Origin: JABCZZ01 sp964454545
GTDB taxonomy: Bacteria > Pseudomonadota > Alphaproteobacteria > Rickettsiales > JABCZZ01
NCBI GenBank assembly: GCA_964454545.1
Contig: CAYVTI010000007.1
Span: 8,454-72,453 of the forward strand
DNA length: 64,000 bases
Direction: 5' to 3'
Positions 18,971-26,854 of the stretch are shown piece after piece. The stretch's first letter is position 1, and each line of letters opens with the position of its first letter. Below the pieces are notes generated by a model, which did not search any database, was not told where the DNA came from, and saw only the letters and a program-made list of their open reading frames with translations. The translations under genes were made by a program, and so were the position numbers.

Positions 18971-20143
18971 ATGAATATCCACGAGTACCAAGCAAAAGCC
19001 ATCTTAGCCCAGTATAATGTCCCGGTGCCCAGAGGCGGGGTTGCCTATACGCCTGCGGAAGCGGAGAACGTGGCTCAGAAACTGGGCGGCAGCCTGTGGG
19101 TGGTGAAAGCCCAGATTCATGCTGGCGGCCGTGGAAAGGCGGGAGGCGTAAAGCTTGCAAGGACTATCGGCGAAGTGTCCGAATATGCCGCGAAAATGAT
19201 CGGCATGACGCTCATTACCCACCAGACCGGCAAGGAAGGCAAGGAAGTCAAGCGCGTCTATATCGAAGAAGGCAGCAATATCGCTGAAGAATTGTATCTT
19301 TCCATGATTGTTGACCGTGCCACGTCGCGCATTACCTGCATGGCATCTTCTGAAGGCGGCATGGATATCGAGGAAGTCGCGGCAAAACATCCGGAGAAGA
19401 TTTTTATGGTGGGGATCGATCCCGCCTGCGGCATCCAGCTTTTCCATATTCGTAAACTCGCGTTTGATCTCGGCATCAAGAAGGAACTGCATACGAAATT
19501 CGGCGAGTTCGTGACTAATCTCTACCACGCATTCACTGAAAAGGACGTAAGCCAGCTTGAGATCAACCCGCTGGTTATCACCAGGGAAAACAACGTCATC
19601 GCGCTTGACGCCAAATTCAACTTCGATGAAAACGCGCTCTACCGTCACCAGGACGTGATTGAACTGCGCGACGAAGACGAAGAGGATCCGTTCGAGCGCC
19701 GCGCCGCAAAGTTCGGCCTTACCTATGTGAAGATGGACGGTAATATCGGCTGCAGGGTCAACGGCGCCGGGCTCGCGATGGCTACGATGGACATCATCAA
19801 ATATTACGGCGGCTCGCCGGCAAACTTCCTTGATGTAGGCGGCGGCGCCAACAAGGAGAAAGTGACCGAAGCGTTTAAGATCATCCTTTCCGATTCGAGC
19901 GTTGAAGGCATACTCGTCAATATCTTCGGCGGTATCATGCGCTGCGACATCATCGCCGAAGGCGTGATTGCGGCCGCGCGCGAAGTAAGCCTTGATGTGC
20001 CGCTCGTCGTGCGCCTTGAAGGTACGAATGTTGAGCTTGGCAAAAAAATGTTGGCAACATCTGGTCTTCCCATACTGCCCGCTGATAATCTTGCAGACGC
20101 CGCGCAGCGTATCGTGGAAGCAGTCAGAAAAGCAGCAGCGTAA
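18971..20143 (+). CDS. sucC: Succinyl-CoA synthetase beta subunit (ADP-forming)
   Basis: SucC is the ATP-grasp subunit that binds the nucleotide and CoA-linked substrate in the TCA step succinyl-CoA to succinate. From ATG 18971 the protein is 390 aa, starting MNIHEYQAKAILAQYNVPVP, the family N-terminus, with AGGAG 8-12 nt before it; the in-frame ATG-like start at 18935 lies inside the repeat spacer and is rejected. Conserved blocks include KAQIHAGGRGKAGGVK, LEINPLV and VNIFGGIMRCD. sucD follows after 22 nt. Confidence 0.96.
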   Translation: MNIHEYQAKAILAQYNVPVPRGGVAYTPAEAENVAQKLGGSLWVVKAQIHAGGRGKAGGVKLARTIGEVSEYAAKMIGMTLITHQTGKEGKEVKRVYIEEGSNIAEELYLSMIVDRATSRITCMASSEGGMDIEEVAAKHPEKIFMVGIDPACGIQLFHIRKLAFDLGIKKELHTKFGEFVTNLYHAFTEKDVSQLEINPLVITRENNVIALDAKFNFDENALYRHQDVIELRDEDEEDPFERRAAKFGLTYVKMDGNIGCRVNGAGLAMATMDIIKYYGGSPANFLDVGGGANKEKVTEAFKIILSDSSVEGILVNIFGGIMRCDIIAEGVIAAAREVSLDVPLVVRLEGTNVELGKKMLATSGLPILPADNLADAAQRIVEAVRKAAA

Positions 20144-20165
20144 AACATAAGATATAGGAAATATC

Positions 20166-21047
20166 ATGTCCATACTCGTAAACAAAAACACCAAAGTCAT
20201 CTGCCAGGGCTTTACCGGCAGGGAAGGCACTTATCACTCCGAGCAGGCGCTGGCCTACGGCACCAAGATGGTGGGGGGCGTGACGCCGGGAAAGGGAGGC
20301 ACCAAGCATCTGAACCTCCCGGTGTTCGACACGGTGGAGGAAGCAGTGGCCGTCACAGGAGCGGATGCGTCGGTGATTTACGTTCCGCCGCCTTACGCTG
20401 CGGACGCTATTCTGGAAGCGATAGATGCGCAGATTCCGTTGGTGGTCTGTATCACCGAAGGCATTCCGGTGCTTGACATGGTAAAGGTAAAACGCGCATT
20501 GTGCGGGGGACGGACAAGGCTTGTCGGTCCGAATTGCCCGGGCGTCATCACTCCTGGCGAATGCAAGATCGGCATCATGCCGGGGCATATCCATAAGAAA
20601 GGCCGCATAGGGATTGTGTCGCGCTCCGGCACGCTGACCTATGAAGCGGTTGCGCAGACGACGGCCGAAGGCCTGGGGCAGTCATCCTGCGTCGGCATCG
20701 GAGGCGATCCGGTGAATGGCACCAATTTCGTCGATGTGCTGGATATGTTCCTCTCCGACAAGGAAACGGACGCGATCATCATGATTGGCGAAATCGGTGG
20801 CACGGCGGAAGAGGAAGCGGCCGAATTCATCAGGAAGAGCAAGGTGAGAAAGCCGGTGGTCGGGTTTATCGCAGGACGCACGGCCCCTCCGGGACGGCGC
20901 ATGGGCCATGCCGGGGCGATTATTTCCGGCGGCAAGGGCGGCGCGGAGTCCAAGATCGAGGCGTTCAGGTCGGCAGGCATCAAAGTATCCGATTCCCCGG
21001 CTGCGCTTGGCAAAACGATGATAGATCTGCTTAAGAAAGCGGCGTAA
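20166..21047 (+). CDS. sucD: Succinyl-CoA synthetase alpha subunit
   Basis: SucD carries the phosphorylated histidine and the CoA-binding Rossmann domain of succinyl-CoA synthetase. The 293-aa sequence has the start SILVNKNTKVICQGFTG, the CoA loop, and the active-site histidine in GHAGAIISGGKGGAESK. Length is normal. It ends the mdh-sucC-sucD cluster; sucAB are not downstream as they are in many relatives, and sucB lies near secA. Confidence 0.96.
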   Translation: MSILVNKNTKVICQGFTGREGTYHSEQALAYGTKMVGGVTPGKGGTKHLNLPVFDTVEEAVAVTGADASVIYVPPPYAADAILEAIDAQIPLVVCITEGIPVLDMVKVKRALCGGRTRLVGPNCPGVITPGECKIGIMPGHIHKKGRIGIVSRSGTLTYEAVAQTTAEGLGQSSCVGIGGDPVNGTNFVDVLDMFLSDKETDAIIMIGEIGGTAEEEAAEFIRKSKVRKPVVGFIAGRTAPPGRRMGHAGAIISGGKGGAESKIEAFRSAGIKVSDSPAALGKTMIDLLKKAA

Positions 21048-21108
21048 GCCTTTTCGTATCGCTTCTTAATCTTTGACGTTATGTATTCGTACCTGAAGGA
21101 GGAATCCA

Positions 21109-21687
21109 ATGGCGACAGTAACGGTTATCTATTTCAGCGGCTATGGCCATACAAAGAAACAGGCGGAAGCGGTGCATAGAGGCGTTTCCGGCGTACAGGG
21201 CGTCAAGGCGGAACTGATTGCCATAGACAAGGACGGCAACATTGCGGACAGCGTCTGGGGCACGCTTGAGAAATCCGATGCCATTATCTTCGGAAGCCCT
21301 ACCTATATGGGCGGGCCGGCATGGCAGTTCAAGAAATTCGCCGATGCCTCCTCCAAGCCGTGGCATGAGCAGAAATGGAAGGACAAGGTGGCCGCAGGCT
21401 TTACCAACTCCGCCAGCATGAACGGCGATAAGTTCAATACGCTGGTCTATATGTTTACGCTCGCCATGCAGCATAGCATGGTCTGGATAGGCACGGGCAT
21501 GCTTCCTTCCAGCAGCAAATCCTCCCTGCGCAATGATGTGAACTGGCTTGGGGGATTTAGCGGGGCGCTTGCGCAGTCGCCAGCGGACAGCTCCCCGGAA
21601 GAAGGGCCGTTGCCAGGCGATCTGCAGACCGCAAGCATTTTCGGCAAGCGCGTGGCGGAATATGCGAAGAAAGTCAGCGGCGCGTAA
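21109..21687 (+). CDS. WrbA-like flavodoxin-fold NAD(P)H-dependent oxidoreductase
   Basis: The 192-aa protein has the flavodoxin fold: VTVIYFSGYGHTKKQAEAV is the FMN phosphate loop, GSPTYMGGPAWQFKKF the isoalloxazine-contact loop. This resembles the WrbA/flavodoxin family of quinone reductases, though it is not a close textbook WrbA. AAGGAGG precedes ATG 21109. It lies 61 nt after sucD and may be read through from it. The substrate is unknown. Confidence 0.82.
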   Translation: MATVTVIYFSGYGHTKKQAEAVHRGVSGVQGVKAELIAIDKDGNIADSVWGTLEKSDAIIFGSPTYMGGPAWQFKKFADASSKPWHEQKWKDKVAAGFTNSASMNGDKFNTLVYMFTLAMQHSMVWIGTGMLPSSSKSSLRNDVNWLGGFSGALAQSPADSSPEEGPLPGDLQTASIFGKRVAEYAKKVSGA

Positions 21688-21700
21688 CCTATCCATAAGA

Positions 21701-21729
21701 TTGACCGTACCTTATTATATTGCTAACTT
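21701..21729 (+). promoter_or_regulatory. Possible promoter for the folded element
   Basis: TTGACC (21701-21706), a 17-nt spacer and TAACTT (21724-21729) fit a sigma-70 promoter with a good -35 and a weak -10. A start near 21736 would fall at the beginning of the folded element. Confidence 0.3.
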
Positions 21730-21928
21730 CCCTGCTGAAGCCGGAATGTAACCGGTTTCGATCAGGGATTAGTACCCCTTGATACCGGCCAGCATCAGCC
21801 GAAATGATGCCTCCCTTGCCTACGAGGCTGGGGAGCGCTGCCGTATGTACAGGGCTTTAGCCTAAAGGGCAGCGCATCGTGTATCACGATTGTACTAATC
21901 CCCAGTCGCCAGCAATCATGCTGGCGAC
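21730..21928 (+). ncRNA. Multi-stem folded element, candidate structured RNA
   Basis: Six stem-loops follow one another. CCCTG/CAGGG (21730-21734/21763-21767) encloses GAAGCCGG/CCGGTTTC (21737-21744/21752-21759). GCATCA/TGATGC is at 21792-21810. CTCCC..GCCT/AGGC..GGGAG is at 21811-21835. GCGCTGCC/GGCAGCGC (21835-21842/21868-21875) holds an inner GGCT/AGCC. ATCGTG/CACGAT is at 21876-21890. GTCGCCAGCA/TGCTGGCGAC (21905-21928) has a 4-nt loop. An 11-bp long-range stem, GGGATTAGTAC (21765-21775) with GTACTAATCCC (21892-21902), closes a multibranch loop around four of these hairpins. The first stem and the closing stem share bases 21765-21767, so they compete. I match it to no known riboswitch or RNA family. 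It ends 20 nt before the ATG of a small gene, so a cis-acting leader or a small RNA is possible; a palindromic mobile repeat is the alternative. Confidence 0.6.
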
Positions 21929-21948
21929 TAACATGAAAGGGGATTGGA

Positions 21949-22176
21949 ATGCCATCTAACCGGTTCGACAGAAGATATCCGACAGCGATACTCGATTTGG
22001 AAAAAGCGCTGCATCTTATCCAGATTTCAAGAAACGTCATAGAGCGTTACAAGGGCGATCCGGTGTACAGGCCGGAGCCGGAGGATTTCTCCGTCCTTAC
22101 CGACATCATCATGGATGCCCATGACGTGGCGTCCCTGGCGGCAGAGCTGGAAACGATCCTGCGCGGGCGCAGGTAA
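21949..22176 (+). CDS. Small hypothetical protein (75 aa)
   Basis: I do not recognise this protein. It is charged and mostly helical, with no signal peptide or membrane helix. It begins MPSNRFDRRYPTAILDLEKA and ends LRGRR. AAAGGGGA lies 7-13 nt before ATG 21949. It directly follows the folded element and precedes a pseudokinase gene by 89 nt, which suggests, but does not show, that the three are linked. Confidence 0.6.
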   Translation: MPSNRFDRRYPTAILDLEKALHLIQISRNVIERYKGDPVYRPEPEDFSVLTDIIMDAHDVASLAAELETILRGRR

Positions 22177-22265
22177 TACAGCCATTGCCTGTGAAGATTC
22201 CTCTTTATCTCCGGCGCGCCAGAAAGTAATCTTGCAGGAGATGTTCTTGAAAGCAGGCTGCGCGC

Positions 22266-24341
22266 ATGACTGAACCCGGGGAAGATTTCGCTGCACAGGA
22301 AGATATTGCCGCGCTTCTTAGGCAATATACTCCGCGCGAGGCCGCCGCCCGCGAGCGCGATATGCTGTCCGGGCGTTACCGCATCATGACCAATCAGCCG
22401 CTGCCGCAATTCAATTCGTCCTTTGCGGCGGCCTATAACGTTACTGACACGCAGAACGCAGGCGCGGCGCTTTACGCGCTGGTCTATGACAGCCGCGTCC
22501 CGATCCGGCAGAAGAATATGGACGTGCTGAAGGAATACCATAATCCGCATATGGTATCGCTGCTCGATCACGGCGTGGCGGACATCGGCATTGTATCGGA
22601 AGCGCGCCATGTGGTGATACTGGAGAAACCTTCAGGGAAAACCATTGCGCAGCTGCTCGCGGAAGGAAGAAAGCCGCTGCCGGAATCGATGTTAATCGGC
22701 AACGTGCTGCGGCCGCTTATCGATATACTCAGAGTGTTCCAGAGATCGGGTATCAGCCATAACCGCATCAATCTGGATAACGTGTTCTGGGATAACGATC
22801 GCATTTTGCTGGGCGAATGCGTGTCGGAGCCTTCCGGCTATTCCCAGGATCACATTTTCGAGCCGATCGAGCGCATACAGGTGTCCCCCTTCGCCAAATC
22901 GGATTATTCCATAAGCTCCGACTGCTACGCCCTGGCCGTCCTTACGCTTCACCTGGCGCTGGGATTCAGGCCGGTGGCCAGCATGGACAAGGATGACCTG
23001 ATTACCAGTCTTGCCACGAAAGGGTCTTATAATACTTTCGTCATACAATGGGATTTTTCCGAAACCATGCAGGATTTCTTCCGTGGCCTGCTGAACGATA
23101 TCCGGCGCGAGCGCTGGGATCCGGAAAGCATCTATAACTGGCTTTCCGGCAGGCGCTTTAACCTCATTACGCCGTCGCTGCCGAATGAAGCCTCCCGCGG
23201 GTTCGACTTCATGAAGACGATATATTACAACCGCAAGGCGCTGGCCAACGCCATGTTCCAGCGCTGGCAGGACGCTTACGCGCTGCTTGCGGACAGCAAG
23301 GTGGGCCGCTGGGTAGAAACCAGCGTCCATAAGGCGGAGCTGGGGGAAATGATTATCCGCATAGCGGCGAGCAGCAGCAGCGACAATGTGCGCTACGAAC
23401 GCCAGAACAGCGAGCTGCTGGCGCGCACCATCATTCTGCTCGATCCTATCGGTCCCTTACGTTTCAAGCATATCGCCGTCATGATTGACGCCATGGGACA
23501 TATGATCACCCAGGCGTTCCTTTCCGGCGCGCAGGAGGATATGCAGGTACTGGTGCAGATGCTGGAGGGCGATCTGCCGATGTTCTGGGCGGAACACAAT
23601 GCCGGCAGCGCGGATTACACCAATGTCATCTGGAAGCTGCAGCGCGTGCGCAATTATATCCGTATCCCGACGCCGGGTTTCGGCTTCGAGCGGGGCATCT
23701 ATGAATTGCATCCGACGCTGCCGTGCCAGAGCAGGCTGGTGAAGCGCTACAATGTCACCACGCTAAACGAGCTGCTTGCCGTCCTTGACATGATAGCGCC
23801 CGCACAGGCCGCACAGGAAACTTTCATGGACAAACATATTGCCGGATTCATCGCCGCAAAAATAGATCTGGCGAAAGAGATCACCATCAACGAACTCGAC
23901 GTCCTTCCGAAACTGTCTTCACATCCCGGGCTTGTGGGGTTGAAACTGCTGCTTCGCGCGCAGGGCAAGATCGAGAAATTTTATTTCCCGGGACTGTCCT
24001 GCTGGGTGGCGATGAAACTGCTGTCGCTTCTTGGCTATATCCACAGGCGCGATGCCCGCAAGACCCTGCAGAAGGAATTGATCGACGCGGCAGGCACCGG
24101 GATGCTGAAAAACATAGGCGGGCTTCTGTTCAACCCGGAAGTGTTCGTAAATGATTATAATGCATTTAACAACGCTATGGCCATGTATAAGCAGCGCAAG
24201 AGGCAGATAGCCGAACTGAAGAACAGTACGATGATCATGCGCCACTCGCGGGTCGCCGGACGCGGCATGGCCCAAATCGTGTCCTACGGCATATGCCTCA
24301 TGACCGTGTATTACACGCTGAAAGTGTATATGCATTTCTAG
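22266..24341 (+). CDS. Membrane-anchored protein-kinase-like protein (probable pseudokinase)
   Basis: The 691-aa protein has a protein-kinase-like N-terminal half (about residues 35-300) and a long helical C-terminal region ending in one membrane helix (about 667-687). The kinase signature residues are missing: the catalytic loop reads GISHNRINLDNVFW, with Asn-Arg in place of Arg-Asp, and the DFG position reads LGECVS. The alpha-C and C-lobe pattern (DCYALAVLTLHLALGF) is kept, so the fold is likely but catalysis is not. Tail anchoring would leave the domain in the cytoplasm. Function is unknown; the 75-aa gene upstream is its only close neighbour. Confidence 0.7.
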   Translation: MTEPGEDFAAQEDIAALLRQYTPREAAARERDMLSGRYRIMTNQPLPQFNSSFAAAYNVTDTQNAGAALYALVYDSRVPIRQKNMDVLKEYHNPHMVSLLDHGVADIGIVSEARHVVILEKPSGKTIAQLLAEGRKPLPESMLIGNVLRPLIDILRVFQRSGISHNRINLDNVFWDNDRILLGECVSEPSGYSQDHIFEPIERIQVSPFAKSDYSISSDCYALAVLTLHLALGFRPVASMDKDDLITSLATKGSYNTFVIQWDFSETMQDFFRGLLNDIRRERWDPESIYNWLSGRRFNLITPSLPNEASRGFDFMKTIYYNRKALANAMFQRWQDAYALLADSKVGRWVETSVHKAELGEMIIRIAASSSSDNVRYERQNSELLARTIILLDPIGPLRFKHIAVMIDAMGHMITQAFLSGAQEDMQVLVQMLEGDLPMFWAEHNAGSADYTNVIWKLQRVRNYIRIPTPGFGFERGIYELHPTLPCQSRLVKRYNVTTLNELLAVLDMIAPAQAAQETFMDKHIAGFIAAKIDLAKEITINELDVLPKLSSHPGLVGLKLLLRAQGKIEKFYFPGLSCWVAMKLLSLLGYIHRRDARKTLQKELIDAAGTGMLKNIGGLLFNPEVFVNDYNAFNNAMAMYKQRKRQIAELKNSTMIMRHSRVAGRGMAQIVSYGICLMTVYYTLKVYMHF

Positions 24342-24391
24342 GCCTGCATCTTTGCCCTGATTGATAATCGCCGGGTTATGGCTGCAGAGGC

Positions 24392-24811
24392 CTACGCGTG
24401 GAAATGGATCAGGCTTTGAATTAATGCGCTTCCGGTCGGCGCGGAAGACGAGGAAGAGGAGCCTGTATTCGGGCTGACATTGTTCTTCGCCTGCGTGATT
24501 GAAGCGGACGCGCTGGTCGCGTAAAGATTGGAAAGCAGGCCGGTGAGGGCATTATTGGTTGAAGGGCCGCCTAAAAGGCTCGCTACCGGATTAAAGCTTC
24601 CCGCGCTGTTGCTCTGGAGCAGGCTTAATATCTCCGGGGTGAAGCCGCTGGAATTGTTGCCCAAGAGCGCCGAAACGGCTGCGGCGGCATTGGAACTGGA
24701 GGTAGTATTGCCGGAAGAGGAAGGGGGTTGCGCTGGCGCAGGATTCTGAACCCCAAGCACATTGCCGAGGTAGGAATAATAGCCGGGATTTGAGGTTACG
24801 GAAGTGACCAT
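24392..24811 (-). CDS. Ser/Ala/Asn-rich low-complexity protein
   Basis: The 139-aa product is dominated by Ser, Ala, Asn, Gly and Thr, with repeats such as SSSSSS and LLGG/LLSN segments and almost no charged residues. No signal peptide is evident and I recognise no domain. The gene is supported by a good ribosome-binding site (AAGGAGAAG, 5-6 nt before ATG 24811 on the minus strand). It might be a secreted or surface protein using a non-classical route; that is a guess. Confidence 0.6.
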   Translation of the reverse strand: MVTSVTSNPGYYSYLGNVLGVQNPAPAQPPSSSGNTTSSSNAAAAVSALLGNNSSGFTPEILSLLQSNSAGSFNPVASLLGGPSTNNALTGLLSNLYATSASASITQAKNNVSPNTGSSSSSSAPTGSALIQSLIHFHA

Positions 24812-24998
24812 ATGATCTTCTCCTTAATACATGTTTATAATTATACTGCAATCTTCTGTGAAAAGCAATAGCGCCATGATATGATAACTATCTGTTATAT
24901 ATATGTAATTGTTATGCTGGAAGGAGTGTTTTATTAATATTTTCTTAATGTTTATTGGCTATTCTGTAGGATGGAATAAATATTAGCGGAATTACATA

Positions 24999-26822
24999 AT
25001 GACGTTCAGCCATACGCCATTCAAAGGAGAAAGAGTAGTTATACTTGTAACCGGCGGCAGCGGGTTTATAGGCAACGGATTCATTGAGAGGATGCTGGAA
25101 GAAAATCCACTTGTTGAGATTATCAATGTGGATCTAGTCACCGATGCTTCCGGTGGTGCGGAAGCCGTAAGGAAAAGAGATGAAAAATTAACGAAAAAAT
25201 ACGGGCGCAGGTATAAGCGCGTAGAAGCAGATATCAATGCCTTCGATGATACTAAAACCGTAGGGGACATTGGCTCAGGTTTTACCGTGGGACATCTTCC
25301 TTATAATGGGAAAAAAGTGAAAGCCTCTGAATTCATGATGCTGCACCGTGTCGATCATGTTGTTCATCTGGCTGCTGAAACGCATGATCCTAAATCATGG
25401 AACCAGGAGCATCGGAAGATATTTCAACATTCTATTGCGGGAGGAACAAAACGCCTATTGAACGGTATTAATGATTATATAGAGGACATGATACAAATAT
25501 GTAAAGAAACACCTGAATATGAAGGAGAAATTGAAAGATGGAGCAAGATGCCGGAAGAAGCCGGTGAGGAATTTAAAGAAGCGGAAAGAGAAAAAGAGAC
25601 GAAGAGGTTGAAGCGCATAAAAAGGGAAGAAAAAGATAGGATAGATAGCCGGGAAAGGCTCAAACAGAAATATACAAGAAGATTACAGACCATGAGGGTT
25701 GTGATCGGATCGTCGGCTAAAATTTACGGCTCGCTTGAAGAAGGCGCTTCATCTTCCAAAGAAGAAGATTCTCCCATGCCTGCCAGTCCGTATGCGGAGT
25801 ATAAAACGAAAGCGGAAAGAAAGGCCTTGCTGCACTACGAGTTAACTCGTTCTGAATATGCGGCTAATAGGGAAACTCACTCATATAGAGATGCGCCCAT
25901 GGACGGATTTCCTGCGGTAATTCTGAGATTTGAGAATGTCGTCGGACCTTTCCAGAACCCGGAAAAATTTGTGGCAGGAACCATCGACAGGGTTCTGGCG
26001 GGCACTGACCGGATAGTGGAAGGTGAGAAGCCTTTCATGGTATTTGGTGCGGATGTCAGCAAGAGTTATTCTTCTCTGGAAAACGCATGTGAGGCCATTC
26101 TGCTGGGATTAGAATGCGGCAAGCCCGGGGGGATATATAACATAGGCGCGAACTGTGAGCTTTCGAATCTGGAAGTAGCCCAGAGCATGGGGAGAGTCTT
26201 TGAGAAACTATCCACAGAGAAACTATCCACAGGCGATCCGCCTATTATTCCCAAGCGATTGGATGGGAGAGCCTATACAGATCCAAGCCTGATCGACATA
26301 CAGCCTGAACGTGAAGGCGACTACAGGCGAGAAAGCCTGAATATAGAGCTGGCGCAAAAACCGCCTGAAGAGGGAGGGCTTGGTTATAATCCGAAGAACC
26401 GTGGCAGGGAAGCCTTCGAGGAAGTATTGGAGTGGGTCATCGTGGAGGAATACCGGGCGAGGGTTGCGAATAAACGGCGTCTTACTGAGGCAGCAATAGT
26501 GGAGGCACGCGACGACTGGAGGGACACGAGAACTGCTGAAGAACTAAGAGAGGCTCAGCTTAGGATAGCGGTTCAAGAATTTAGGGAAGAAAGCAGGTTA
26601 GGCTTTAATGCCAGGGATCTTGCTGAGCGCACAAAGATTCAGCATGACATGGAGAAGCATCTAAGGCTTGCGGAAGCTTTAAGCCCAACCCATGCTGATT
26701 TTGAAGCGGCCCTCCAGGCTGCGGAGGTTGCGTTCCAGATTTCTGGAGAAAAATCATCTGATCCTGTGCCTTCACATACAAAGGGAAGAAAAGTGCTTAC
26801 TCCAAGAGGAGCAAGAAGATAG
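24999..26822 (+). CDS. NAD-dependent epimerase/dehydratase (extended SDR) with charged insert
   Basis: This 607-aa protein starts with an extended-SDR Rossmann motif (VILVTGGSGFIGNGFIERML) and keeps family landmarks: VVHLAAETHD, the GSSAKIYGS strand, SPYAEYKTKAE as the YxxxK active site, and a C-terminal sugar-binding part. Two features are odd. A highly charged Glu/Lys/Arg segment of about 60 residues (about 165-230) splits the domain and should form a coiled coil, and a charged helical tail of about 130 residues follows the SDR fold. A 15-bp tandem duplication at 26202-26231 encodes EKLST twice. The DNA is AT-richer and codon use looks different from the neighbours, which suggests acquisition. 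Substrate unknown. Confidence 0.75.
   Translation: MTFSHTPFKGERVVILVTGGSGFIGNGFIERMLEENPLVEIINVDLVTDASGGAEAVRKRDEKLTKKYGRRYKRVEADINAFDDTKTVGDIGSGFTVGHLPYNGKKVKASEFMMLHRVDHVVHLAAETHDPKSWNQEHRKIFQHSIAGGTKRLLNGINDYIEDMIQICKETPEYEGEIERWSKMPEEAGEEFKEAEREKETKRLKRIKREEKDRIDSRERLKQKYTRRLQTMRVVIGSSAKIYGSLEEGASSSKEEDSPMPASPYAEYKTKAERKALLHYELTRSEYAANRETHSYRDAPMDGFPAVILRFENVVGPFQNPEKFVAGTIDRVLAGTDRIVEGEKPFMVFGADVSKSYSSLENACEAILLGLECGKPGGIYNIGANCELSNLEVAQSMGRVFEKLSTEKLSTGDPPIIPKRLDGRAYTDPSLIDIQPEREGDYRRESLNIELAQKPPEEGGLGYNPKNRGREAFEEVLEWVIVEEYRARVANKRRLTEAAIVEARDDWRDTRTAEELREAQLRIAVQEFREESRLGFNARDLAERTKIQHDMEKHLRLAEALSPTHADFEAALQAAEVAFQISGEKSSDPVPSHTKGRKVLTPRGARR
26202..26231. repeat. 15-bp tandem duplication in SDR gene
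   Basis: GAGAAACTATCCACA occurs twice back to back, encoding EKLST-EKLST in frame. It looks like a recent slippage event. Confidence 0.9.
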
Positions 26823-26854
26823 CCAAAAAGGCAAAAACGCTCCATTATAGCATA

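Noticed and set aside
21905..21928. Terminator at the last hairpin of the folded element
   Set aside because: The 10-bp stem is perfect, but no T run follows on either strand.
26202..26231. DnaA boxes (CTATCCACA twice)
   Set aside because: Each has one mismatch to the consensus, both lie in a tandem duplication inside a gene, and no other origin feature is present.
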